Notes under the pieces: model-generated | What the model saw: the letters and a program-made list of their open reading frames with translations, nothing else | The model's database searches: none | Told to the model about the DNA's origin: nothing | Shown: piece after piece, positions 54,274 through 64,000 of the stretch | How the letters are laid out: the number at the start of each line of letters is the position of its first letter | Numbering within the stretch: the first letter of the stretch is position 1 | Translations under genes and position numbers: made by a program | Origin: Onthophagus taurus | Lineage: Eukaryota > Arthropoda > Insecta > Coleoptera > Scarabaeidae | Length of the DNA: 64,000 nt | Direction: 5' to 3' | Assembly (NCBI RefSeq): GCF_036711975.1 | Contig: NC_091968.1 | Location: forward strand, 11,408,001-11,472,000

Positions 54274-57200
54274 TCACAGTTTAGATTTTTTAAGTTGCAC
54301 AGCTTTCTGTCTTAAAACTCTCCTTAAAATTTTCCCTGTTGGATTTTTCGGTATCTCGTCAACAAAATAAACCCCTCCTCTAAGTAATTTTTGTCTTGAA
54401 ACTTGCCCTGCTACAAATTGTTCAAGTTCTTTTTCAGTAACGTTGGATTCCGGTCGTTTTACGACGAACGCCAATGGTAATTCACCAGCTTCTTCATCTG
54501 GTAATCCGGTTACAGCCGCGTCTATTACCGCTTCATGGTTTAAAAGGATTCCTTCCAATTCAGCTGGAGCAACCTTAAAATCGCAAAATTTTATCATCAT
54601 AAAAGTTGATTATTTCTTTAAGTTACCTGGAACGCTTTGTATTTAACTAATTCTTTTATACGATCTACAATAAAGAAATAACCATCGTTATCGTAGTATG
54701 CAACATCTCCAGTGTGAATCCATCCGTCTTTGTCAATGGTATTCCTAGTTGCTTCTTCATTCCCAATGTATCCTTTCATTATTAAAGGTCCTTTGAAACA
54801 AACTTCCCCCTCTTTGTATGGCCCCAAAGCTTTTCCGTCTTCATCAATAACTTTTGCCATCATACCAGGTACTAATTGTCCGACAGATCCCACCCTGCTC
54901 TTTCCAGTACGACTTATAATTACACCCAAAGTCGTTTCTGTCATTCCGTAAGCTTGAGAAGTATGATGAAGTCCTAACCTAAATTAATTTTTATGTTAAC
55001 TTTATTTTAAAAGGAATTTTATTATTTACTTTTCTTTAACAGCAATCTCCATGTCTTTACTCATTGGGGCCGCGCCAGTTCTAACATCCTTTAACGACGA
55101 TAAATCGTATTGTTTGTTACGGTTTTTAACGATGAATAAAGCAATTGGTGGTGGCACGACTAAATTGGTCACTCTGTATCTTTGAATCGCTTCTAAAAAG
55201 ATTTTTGGTTTAAATTTTTTTACAACAATAACCAAATTTCCAGCTAATAGGTTGCAAAACATGTACATAAAACCTAATGAATGGAAAAATGGGGTTAAAC
55301 CTAATAAAACCCTATGAACGTTCTCATCGAGTAAATCTCCCACAACTAACCTAAAATAAATAAAAATTAATAAATCAAGTTATTTTAGGTAATTATTTTT
55401 GTTACCGCCCAATTTCCATAAAATTCGTGATGTTTGCATGAGTGGCCATAACACCTTTTGGAAGTCCGGTTGTACCGGAAGAGCACAAAATCGTAGCCAC
55501 TGCATCATCTGGATCAATTTCCGCTACTTCAAATTCGCTAATATCTTCGTTATCATTTATTAAATCCCTTAAATAATGAACTTTTACTCCTTTCAAATTT
55601 GGCTTTTTCTTATCTAAATTAACTACGGCCCGAACAAATGGAAATTTATCAATGGTTTTTGCTAAATTATCTATTGTCATATCGGTACAAAAAATTACTT
55701 TGGGTTTTGATAGATTTACCACATGCACAATTTCATCTAAAATGAAAATTGGTTTAATTCAATATTAATTAATTAATTGTTGTATTACTTGGTGTGTATT
55801 CTGGGTTTAATGGGGCGAATGTGCAACCGCTGAAGAATGTTGCGATAACTAAAGCGCCGTATTCTAAGCGATTTTCGCTGGCGACCGTTATCACATCTCC
55901 GGGGGTGATTAATTTTTGAGTTCTTAGCCATCGAGTTAAGGAAGCTGCACGGCTTAAAACTTGAGCGGCGGTTTGTTCTTCGTTTGTATCAGCGTCAACC
56001 TAAAATGATTTTTTTGTTGAAGTTGATTATCTTATCTGGGTTTTGGTAAATAAACAAAAAATGTTAATGTAACTAGTTGCGATAAGATGTAATAATCGAT
56101 AAAACATATTCTATTTTCATGTTCTTGACATTTCGATTTTTATAAAAAATTTTATCTCCCAAATTGGTTAACATTTTTAAATGAAATTTTGCTGAGTTGT
56201 TACTAAAGGGTTTATGGTTCTTTTTCAAACATTTTAGATTTTCTTAAAATCTTTAAATCTTTAAAAATCTTTATCTTATTTTTAACATTTTTTAGAATCA
56301 TTAAACGAAATGTTAAACATTATACCATTTCAAGTTCAAATCGGCACTAATCAAACTGTCTACAAAATGCCTTATATTAAGAAAAAGGAAGCAGCGAATG
56401 TAAAACACCAAATTTGTGTTGACAATACGAATTACGTCTGGCGCAATTTAGCTGATATTCTTCTGTGTTGCAAAAAGAACAGTTCAGATGGGTAAAAAAA
56501 TCAAAAAGAAAAAGAAAAACCAAGAGAAGGGAAACGTAAAATAAAAATTACAGATGAACATCACCGTTTCTTTAAACTTAAAGTTGAAGAAAATCCTAAA
56601 ATCACACTTAAGCAGTTGCAAGAAACATTACGAAATGAGTTTCAGCTTAATGTAAGCAAGGACTGTATTCAACAACACCTTGATGGCCTCATGTTTATAT
56701 TAAAACGAATACGTTTTGAACCGGAAAGAACCAACACCGTCAGAGTGAAAACAAAAACATCTTAATATACAGGATGGTTCTGTAATTAATCGGGAAACTT
56801 CACTAGGATGTAGTACTTGCCAAAATAACACAAATTTTTTATATAAACATAGGGTGCAACTTTTTGGTTAAGTTGAGCCAAAAATTTACATTTTATTTTT
56901 TATTTCGATTATAAGTAAACCGTGGAATTCAAATTTTGTATGTATTTACTACTGGTTAACACCTTTTTTCAGCGTACCTTAAGCTTCCTTTGCGCCCTCT
57001 AGGGAGATAAAATTCACAACCTTTTTAATTTTTTTATAAGAACTTTTTAACGCTATGGAATATTAACATAAAAAATAGGGGTTGTAAAGCTCTTTCTTTA
57101 ATGGTTCTTTTTTGTTGCTAGTGTTTTTTACTTAAAGGTAATAGTTTTTGCGTAAAAAAATAAAATATGCTACAGTGTACTGCAAAGCGCTGCTATTATT

Positions 57201-60200
57201 AAAAAAATTTACTTTATAATAGGCTACTACGTAAGTTGTGCACTTACTAGGATCTACTACCAACAAAACAACATAAGTTAATCGTGATTTTCATAACAAA
57301 AATTGTAGTTCGGGGTCACCAATTACACACACATATGTATGTATGAAAAAGTAATAAATATTTCAAAATATAAATTATTTAATTTTAGAGACTTTTACAT
57401 AACGTGTATACGTGTAGAAAATTTGGAAAGCAATAAATTTTTGTTTGGATAAATAAATTGTTGTCTTAGAGACAAAAAAGGTAACATGATTTTATAAATA
57501 AAAATAATTAATTTCTATGTAGAGGTTGATCTAAACCGCTACAGATAGTCCCCCTTTCACAGAAACACAAACGAATCAACAGCAACATCAAAAAATAATA
57601 GAAAAACTGTTTATACTAAAATTGAAATGAACTTTTTTCTTTTTAAAGTGAGGTATATTGCTACTGTCATTGATCGCGTTACAACAATTATTATTTAGTA
57701 AAAATGCTGGTTGTAAGCGATCGATATTAACCCGTTACTTCTTTGTTGCTGCGCAAAATAACAAAATTTTTCTCAAACTTTTTAACAACTTTATATGGTC
57801 TTTATATTGAGGGGAAAGAGTACGTTTAAGACCTGCGGTTTTTAGGAAAACAAAATTAGAGTTAAGGGGTTCTTTATGGATAAAAAGGTTTTTTTTTGTA
57901 GATTGATGTGATGTAGGAATCGGTCTAATAGTGGAAAATGTTTCTCGCAAACTAGTAAGTAGCGGCTCGGTCTCAAGAAAAGCATGTGAATTAACAAAAA
58001 ATTCCTGCCTTTCGGAATAGGGATTTTCAGAATAGGAGATTTGATGTGCTTAGTAATCTTTACTTTTTGGCAAGAAATACAAGTTTTGGTCCATAATCTT
58101 ATATCTTTTGACATATGAGGCCAAAAGAAATGTGTTTTGAGAGAATGAAGAGTGACGCCAAATCCAGAATGAGAGATGTTATGACATTTTTTGAATACAA
58201 TATAGCGAAAATTTTCTGGAATATAGAGTCTTCGATGAGAATAAGAAGTCTCATACCAGAGGGATAAATTTGAAAATGAAGTTACTTTTTATAAGTTGCA
58301 AACAATGCTTTTCGAGGATTGTTTAGTAAGTAAATGTTGTAATTGCTTATCTTTTGATTGAGCATATCCAATTGCTTGTAAATCGGGATAAGAAAATTCA
58401 AAGTCGGTAATGTTGATTCGAGAGAGAGTATCAGCTACGATGTTTGCAACACCTTTTATAAATCTAATGTCAGAAGTAAATTGAGTGATGTAATGTAGAT
58501 ATCGAGTCTGTCGTTGTGTCTTCTCAGTTTGTGAAGTAAAAGAATTGACCATAAGTTTGTGATTGGTATAAATAAAAATAATTAATTTCTATGTAGAGGT
58601 TGATCTAAACCGCTACAAAAATCATAAATAATATGAATATCTGTCTGAACAAACTACTTTGTTTTAAATAATAGAAAAAAATATTAAAAAATTGATACTC
58701 TTGCTTAATAACAGTCAAAAAGTATTAATAATCGTCAACAATTATAAGTATTCGACGTAAATGAAACTCAGAGCCAACTTTTAGAATAATTTTAGCTAAA
58801 CATGGCGGCACATGGCACGATATTTTATTTTTTTGCGCAAAAGCTATTGACTTTAAGAAAAAGGTTAACAGACAAAAAAGTAGCATTAAAGAATGAGCTT
58901 TAAAACTCATATTTTCTTCTGTTAGTATTTCATAGCATTAAAAAGTTTTTATAAAAAATTCAAAGGGGTTGTGAATTCCAAGCTCAAGGTATGCTTGCAA
59001 ATAAGGCCTAGTTTAAGTAGTAAATACATATAAAATTTTTAATTTTTGGCTCAAGTTTGATTGCTCATAGCTCGAAAACAAAAGAGTTGCGACTCTATGT
59101 TTATATAAAAAACTTGTGTTATTTTGGTAAGTACTACGTTCTAATAAAGTGTCACGATTAAAATCTGAACCATCCTGTATAAGGAATTTGCTTGAACTTC
59201 AAAGTGAAAAAACGCTCATAATTTATTTAGACGAAACAAACTTTATCTTGGGAAGTCAAGGTCGTTCAAAAAGGAAGTCGTTCTACTTTCATCATTGCCG
59301 GTAGTCGGGGAGTAAATGTGCATCTTATCGGATGTATAGCTTGGAATTGATTTATCATGAATTAAAAAGGGGTCATTTAAAAGAGAAGAGGCTAATGAGT
59401 TTGGTAGGCAATGTTTGAGGAGACCTCAAGATAGCTCATGTTCAGAGGCTTTAGTCATTGATAATGCTCCTTGCCATTGTGGTGTTGAACAAGTGTTTGA
59501 AGAACAAGAATTTCTTCATCATAAATTTGTAAGGCTAAGTCCTTACGGTCCAATGCTAAACCCAATTGAACACGCTTGGTCAATTTTGAAAGCAGATGCA
59601 ATGGCGGAGTTGGCAAATTCAATTACAAATGTTTTGGAGGCAAATGACCGAGAAAATTTGTTTCAAACAGAATTCGAAAATTAGAGAATATAATTAGGAC
59701 CATTATTTCAAAAATTAATTAAATGTAACAGGATTATAGCCGGAATTCAAAAGCACATCGCCTCTATTTTAAACATGGAGGATGTCACCTTTTGACTTTA
59801 CAATATTGTTTATTACCAAGTATAAAATTATGCATTTAAAATGTTAATCAGGAATTAAAGATTGGTTTGTTAAATTATTGAATGCTAATTAGATGTTCCT
59901 TTTAAATTTGATTGGTGCCAATTTGAACTTGAAAAGTTAAAAACGTTAAACGTTAAAAAAACTCATATGTTGTTATCCGATTTAACGTTGATTTGACATT
60001 TTCATTGACATTAAGTGCTACAAAATGCCAAGTACTTATTCCGATTTAGAGTATACAGATATGTTATTTGTAAATGGTTTTTGTAATGGGAGTGCTACAG
60101 ATGAATATCGTCAACGGTTTCCAAATCGCAGACATCCTAATAAAAACGTTTTTAATAAACTGCACGAGCCCGGTACACTTTCCATCGTTAAAATAACATC

Positions 60201-63200
60201 TGAGCGAGCTACTCGTCAATGTTTAAATGAAGTAGAAAATATTTTGAATCTACTAGAAGAAGATGCAACGACCAGCCCACAAAGAATTGCTGTTCAATTA
60301 GACATTCTACAAAAGTAATGCTTATATCCATACCATTTAGGTAAAGTACAACATCTACTGCCAGAAGGTTATGTTAAACGAGTCGAATTTTGTCGGTGGA
60401 TAAATAATGATCATCGTGTTGTATCGCATATTATTTTCACGGATGAAGCAACATTTACCCGTGACGGCATACATAATACTCGTATTAGTCACGTATGGTC
60501 GGATGAAAATCGCCATACAACAATCGAAAACAACTTTCAACACAAGTTTTTGGTAAATATGTGGTGTGGTATGATAAACAGTTATTTAATTCGCCCTTTC
60601 TTTTGGAGAATCGAATGATTTACTGCAGGATGTTCCTCTAAACATTAGAAGTCAAATGTACTTTCAACACGATGGTCACGCAACATTTGGACGAAAGGTT
60701 TCCAGGGCGTTGGATTGGGCGTGGTGATCCTATTAGTTGGCCTCCAAGATCTCTAGACCTCACAGCACTTGATTATTGTTTATGGAGCTGGTTCAAAAGT
60801 GAAGTATACAAAGTCAAAGTTGACCCTAGGGTTACAATTCTGAGGCACATTCTAAATATGAGGCGCACTAATATGCAGCAAATAGGAAAGCTAGTAGAAG
60901 CTAGTTTAGAAGAAAATGGCGATATTTCCGAAAAATTATTAAAATAACGCTGATGATCAATATTTAATGTTAATGTATAAGATTTTGTTTCATTGTAGTA
61001 TTACAGTAAGAGTTATGCAATAAAAAAAGAAAATCGGATAAGGACATATCAGTTTTTTTACATTATCTTTTAGTGTACAATACACTCCTAAAGTTTGGTC
61101 CGCTCCTCTCGACTCACCCGGTATTTTTTTAGAACTAGAACTATCATTAAATCTAGAACTAGAAATAGTCAGGTTTAGCCGTACCTCTCTTAAAGGTGGG
61201 TTCATGCAAAGTGTTTTAGTTTTAGTCATAGTCATAAGCGTTTGCTTTAGCTGTAGTTATAAGGAAAGGGATTGGTTCATGCAATATTTAAGTACAGCAC
61301 ATTAAAGGAAGATTTTGACATATAAACAGTCGTGCCACAACTCGTGCCAAATTAAGAAATCGGGAGTGAAACTGTTTTGTTTATTATGAATAAAAAGAAA
61401 ATTGTTGTCGCTGATAGTGTAATGTGCTTGAATGCAGCTCTATTAATCGCACAAAGATTAAGAAATAAAAGACGACGGCGTTTTGGCAGAAGACCAATCA
61501 ATAAAAATAGAGAATTAGAGGGATATTATGCCACTCAGATTAGAAACATATTGGAAAACAGGTAAGACGATTTGCAATTTTTTAAATATGTTAGCATGTC
61601 GTTCGAAAAGTTTAAGGAATTGTTAAGACTGGTTGAACCTTTTTCAAAAACACCAAATAAAGGTGCAATTTCACGCTCAAAGGTTGATAGTAACCCTACA
61701 GTAAGTTTTTGTTTAATTTTATATTATAAAAAAATTTAAATTATGTAATAAAATTATTGTAGTTATTTGTCAGAAGGTAGTTCTATGCAAGAGCTAGCTT
61801 GAAATTTTCGAATGGGAAATTCCACTGTACATTATATAATTAAAGAGACAACAACTGTTCCGTGGAACGTACTACAGCCCAGAGTGTTACCAGAGCTAAC
61901 AAGAGACATAATAGCCTCTGTTGAAGATACATTCTACAAAAGATGGAACATGCCCAACTGTATCGGGACTGTTGATGGGAAACACATCCATATGCAAGCA
62001 CCAAAAGCATCGGGAAGTGAGTTCTTCAATTATAAACATAACTTGAGCATTGTTTTAATGGCATGGTAAATGCGGATTATAATTTCATTATAGCAGATAT
62101 TGGAGCTAGTGGAAGAAATCATGACAGCACTATCTGTAAAAAATCTTCTTTCGGGAGAGCTTTTTTAAATGGAAACATAGATATTCCTTTTAAAAAGAAA
62201 TTGCCTGGAAGCGACATTTCCTGCGTTTCCTCTAAGGGAAAATATAATGAGACCATATCCCGGACAGCACTTAAGGCTAGAAAAAAACATTTTCAAGTAT
62301 CGTTTATCCAGGGCAAGGAGGACTGTTGAAAATGCCTTTGGTATACTCTGCCAGCGGTGGCGAATTCTGCGGTCAATCATAGCTAGGGTAGACATAGTAG
62401 AAAATATTGTAAAAGCCACAGTACTTTTGCATAACTTCCTTCGTATTGAATGGCAAAGCGAAAGCTACTGTCCTCCAGGATATGGTGATACTATTCAGTC
62501 AAAATCAGGGGAAATTATAAATGGTCAGTGGCGAGCTGAATAATGCCACTGCAAAATATAGGACGGATTGGAAGCAACAATGCGGCAAGAAGGTTCCAAA
62601 AAATAGAGATTTGTTGTGTGAATATTTTAACGGTATTGGAAGTGTAACATGGAAATATGACTGTGTATCGTACGTTAGACCTTAAATTTTTTATATTAAT
62701 AAAATATTCATAAATAATGTTTTTGTGCTTAATTTCAAAACAAGAGATAAATAAAAATAACTCTATTCATTTTGAGTTAATTTGGTCCGCATTTGACTCC
62801 ATTGAAATAATTGTCGAAACAATAACGCACAACAACCTTAATACAATAAAATACAAAGCATAACTGACCTAACCTCAATTTATAAAATAAAACAAAACAC
62901 TGCTATATTACAAAGACACAAAAGGGAAAAGTGCGCATGCGTCACGTTACGACCGATTGTTTTAGCTTTAAAAAGTTAAAAGTTGGGCAACTGTTGGGAT
63001 TAGGACAAAAACCACTTTAGTCGTAAGGTGTTGCATGAACATGCTATAACACAATACCTTAACCAACCTTAACTTTCCACTCTTACGACTTGCCAACAGC
63101 TACGACTAAAACACGTTGCATGAATCCACCTTTAGACGGCTAAACTTGAATGTTTTCAGTTCTAGGTTTAGTATTAGCTCTAGTGCTAGTGTTAGTTCTA

Positions 63201-63754
63201 GTCACATCACCTCTATTTTAAACATAGAGGATTTTACCTTTTGAGTTTATAATAATTTACAATTTAACAAAAATAATTTGTATTTTTGTTCAATTTAAAG
63301 TTACAATTGTTTGGTATTTTGAAATAATTTCAAGGTGATTTTATTTAAAATCTTGCAATTTGTTCAAAAATTAATAACAATTAAATGTTATTATCGTCTT
63401 AATCTGTAATTGATTCTATTAAATTATTGTTTATAATAAAATTTTATGCTGAGTAACTGATCCAAGTTCAATTGAGAGGAGAGAACTGTGTTATCTCTTA
63501 CGATTTTTTGCCACATTTTAAAAAAATTCTAATCTCTTAGTATGTAATACAATGATTTGCAATATACAACTAAAAAAATATATTAAGAAAATCTTGAGAT
63601 TTTCTCTTCACCCCTTTCATTAATAATTTTAACATTTTCTTACCTGCAAAACTTTATCACCGTGCGCTTCTAATAACAATTTGGCCATATTACCCAAAGA
63701 CGTAAAGATAGTCCGCTCATATTCTTCCCCAACCAAAACATTTTCTTCACCCAT
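54274..63754 (-). CDS. Peroxisomal acyl-CoA synthetase, 4-coumarate-CoA ligase/luciferase-like
   Basis: Six coding exons: 63754-63644, 55999-55789, 55736-55406, 55350-55030, 54978-54627 and 54573-54274. All phases agree, giving 541 residues against 550 for firefly luciferase. The adenylate-forming signatures are present: P-loop SSGTTGLPKGV (about 193-203), TPFFHSLGF (His about 241), YGMTETTLG, GWIHTGDVAYYD, the hinge VDRIKELVKYKAFQVAPAEL, and the catalytic Lys about 523 in PTGKILRR. The C-terminal SKL is a peroxisome-import signal. It should activate a carboxylic acid with ATP and join it to CoA. Residues after the pocket His are S-L rather than the G-F of firefly luciferase, so a fatty-acyl substrate is more likely than luciferin. 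The first intron is 7.6 kb and full of transposons; the others are 48-55 bp. The 3' end lies 224 bp from that of SF3A1. Confidence 0.93.
56770..59177. mobile_element. Mariner-type element carrying a gypsy fragment
   Basis: Ends CAGGATGGTTCTGTAATTAA and the mirror CTGAACCATCCTG are flanked by TA, with inverted arms of about 130 bp (AACACAAATTTTTTATATAA near 56827 and mirror). No mariner transposase is present; the middle is a gypsy-type retroelement piece. Confidence 0.7.
57310..58617 (-). mobile_element. Ty3/gypsy retroelement fragment in the order pol, LTR, primer site
   Basis: Minus-strand pol remnants read YLHYITQFTSDIRFIKGVAN and VADTLSRINITDFEFSYPDL (58552-58290), an RNase H end, then an integrase zinc-finger piece (TCISCQKVKITKH, near 58075). 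A purine tract (GTGAAAGGGGGA, about 57560) precedes an LTR start TGTAGCGGTTTAGATCAACC at 57545. That LTR is followed by ATTGGTGACCCCGAAC (about 57315), a primer-binding-like sequence. The first 50 bp of the LTR also occur at 58617-58567. Confidence 0.65.
59755..59830. repeat. Dispersed repeat shared with 63205-63260
   Basis: ATCGCCTCTATTTTAAACAT and GAGGATGTCACCTTTTGA recur, slightly changed, at about 63206-63250. The 59830-59950 stretch holds nothing else recognisable. Confidence 0.5.
60000..61118 (+). pseudogene. Mariner transposase pseudogene (DD41D type)
   Basis: From ATG 60025 the plus strand reads YTDMLFVNGFCNGSATDEY and FPNRRHPNKNVFNKLHEPG, like the intact copy at 24359-25411. After a stop near 60318 it continues with [18 protein letters not shown] (60430) and, in other frames, WPPRSLDLTALDYCLWSW (60740). 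Frameshifts and stops inactivate it. A possible right end, ACTCACCCGGTA, lies at about 61111; the left end was not found. Confidence 0.75.
61194..63128 (+). mobile_element. PIF/Harbinger element, nearly intact
   Basis: Inverted ends AGGTGGGTTCATGCAAAGTG and the mirror of AGGTGGATTCATGCAACGTG bound the element. TTA can be read at both junctions, the usual 3-bp target. It contains the transposase at 61377-62543. DNA from 62545 to 62900 is non-coding interior. Confidence 0.8.
61377..62543 (+). pseudogene. Harbinger transposase with a few frame breaks or an intron
   Basis: Pieces in order: a basic N-terminus (LRNKRRRRFGRRPINK, 61385-61565) and SFEKFKELLRLVEPFSKT (61600). Then STVHYIIKETTT to NCIGTVDGKHIHMQAPK (61812-62069), ADIGASGRNHDSTICKK (62063-) and ARRTVENAFGILCQRWRILR to the stop (62247-62543). 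The DDE residues (D in TVDGKH, D in ADIGASGRNHD, E in TVENAFG) are present. About 61695-61765 may be an intron (GTAAGT...GTAG). Single-base shifts near 62060 and 62240 would still stop translation. Confidence 0.75.
63206..63643. other. Intron DNA of the synthetase gene, no feature
   Basis: After the shared repeat at 63206-63260 this is plain AT-rich intron up to the exon-1 donor (TTTTGCAG/GTAAGA at 63644). Confidence 0.5.
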
Positions 63755-64000
63755 AATTTTAAAATTTCCTTAATAACTTTTTTAGGTTAAAATTTATTAA
63801 ATTGACTCGAGAAGGAATCAAAAATTATCTTAAATCCGTCCGCTAGGCTTCGTTACTCGACGATAAGTAAGGTTTATGCACGTTTTGTAACAGTAATTAC
63901 GTTTAGATGAGTTTATGACCTTGAAATCTAGATTCTAAGCTTGATAGTTTTAAAATTACAGGAAACTGTAAATCTTGCTTAATAAAAAGCGGCTTTAATT
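63755..64000 (-). promoter_or_regulatory. Upstream region of the acyl-CoA synthetase gene
   Basis: The sequence before ATG 63754 (minus strand) should hold the promoter. I see no clear TATA box. A TTATCAT/TTATCG word and a CGTCGAGTAACG segment lie near 63855. A leader of unknown length is assumed. Confidence 0.3.

Larger units (their letters stand above)
56300..59700 (+). mobile_element. IS630/Tc1-like transposase pseudogene split by a mariner
   Basis: The first part (56310-56764) reads a helix-turn-helix region (KITDEHHRFFKLKVEENPK, TLKQLQETLRNEFQLNVS). The second (59178-59690) reads LIYLDETNF, then VIDNAPCHCGVEQV and LSPYGPMLNPIEHAWSIL with the catalytic residues. Frameshifts separate the pieces. 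The mariner-type element at 56770-59177 sits between them at a TA. Confidence 0.7.
61125..63205. repeat. Palindromic satellite unit split by a Harbinger element
   Basis: The left half (61130-61190, CTAGAACTAGAAATAGTCAG, TTTAGCCGTACCTCTC) and right half (63127-63205, GACGGCTAAACTTGAATG, TAGTGCTAGTGTTAGTTC) form one unit of the 14260-15245 family. The insertion lies in the hairpin loop. Confidence 0.7.

Overview
The window is nuclear DNA of an insect, most likely a beetle (Coleoptera). The genes have short spliced exons with GT-AG introns, the intergenic DNA is AT-rich, and there is a dense load of Tc1/mariner, hAT, piggyBac, Harbinger, pogo, Transib, LINE and Ty3/gypsy copies. The order assignment is an inference, based on the insect-type acyl-CoA synthetase (firefly-luciferase family, C-terminal SKL) and the repeat style. 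No bacterial or organellar sequence is seen.

Five host genes can be assembled exon by exon with matching splice phases. (1) A leucine-rich-repeat single-pass membrane protein, minus strand, two coding exons (4277-5092, 11027-11191). (2) The C2orf69/UPF0565 homologue, minus strand, three coding exons (13788-13996, 21758-22370, 22422-22553), with a GC-AG second intron. (3) A two-pore-domain potassium channel, minus strand, one exon (38360-39385), with a TATA/initiator promoter. (4) Splicing factor SF3A1, plus strand, nine exons (40564-54050). (5) A peroxisomal 4-coumarate-CoA-ligase/luciferase-like acyl-CoA synthetase, minus strand, six exons (54274-63754), tail-to-tail with SF3A1.

Nearly everything else is transposable DNA, nested several layers deep inside introns or gene gaps. 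The LRR intron holds an LTR retrotransposon (5120-10840) that itself carries three MITEs, a mariner MITE and a hAT copy. The C2orf69 intron holds a pogo element (15630-21706) with two mariners; one mariner contains a palindromic retroposon with a 15-bp target duplication and the other a tRNA-derived SINE. The gap between the C2orf69 exons and the K2P gene is a single hAT insertion (22621-38326). That hAT was invaded by a long foldback element, which took at least seven further insertions, and by a piggyBac element that took two more. SF3A1 intron 2 carries a chimeric LINE. SF3A1 intron 6 carries a long-TIR element with a TTA target duplication that contains a Transib (RAG1-like) transposon with an intact 669-codon transposase and a jockey-type LINE. 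The first intron of the synthetase gene holds Tc1/mariner, gypsy and Harbinger copies.

The five genes are not a functional cluster; their proximity looks incidental. The most interesting items are: the intact Transib transposase with a RAG-signal-like heptamer terminus; an unassigned TIR element (29538-31686) with repeated subterminal motifs; the palindromic retroposon; the K2P selectivity filters lacking the usual threonine; and the two arms of the foldback, which preserve each other's empty insertion sites.
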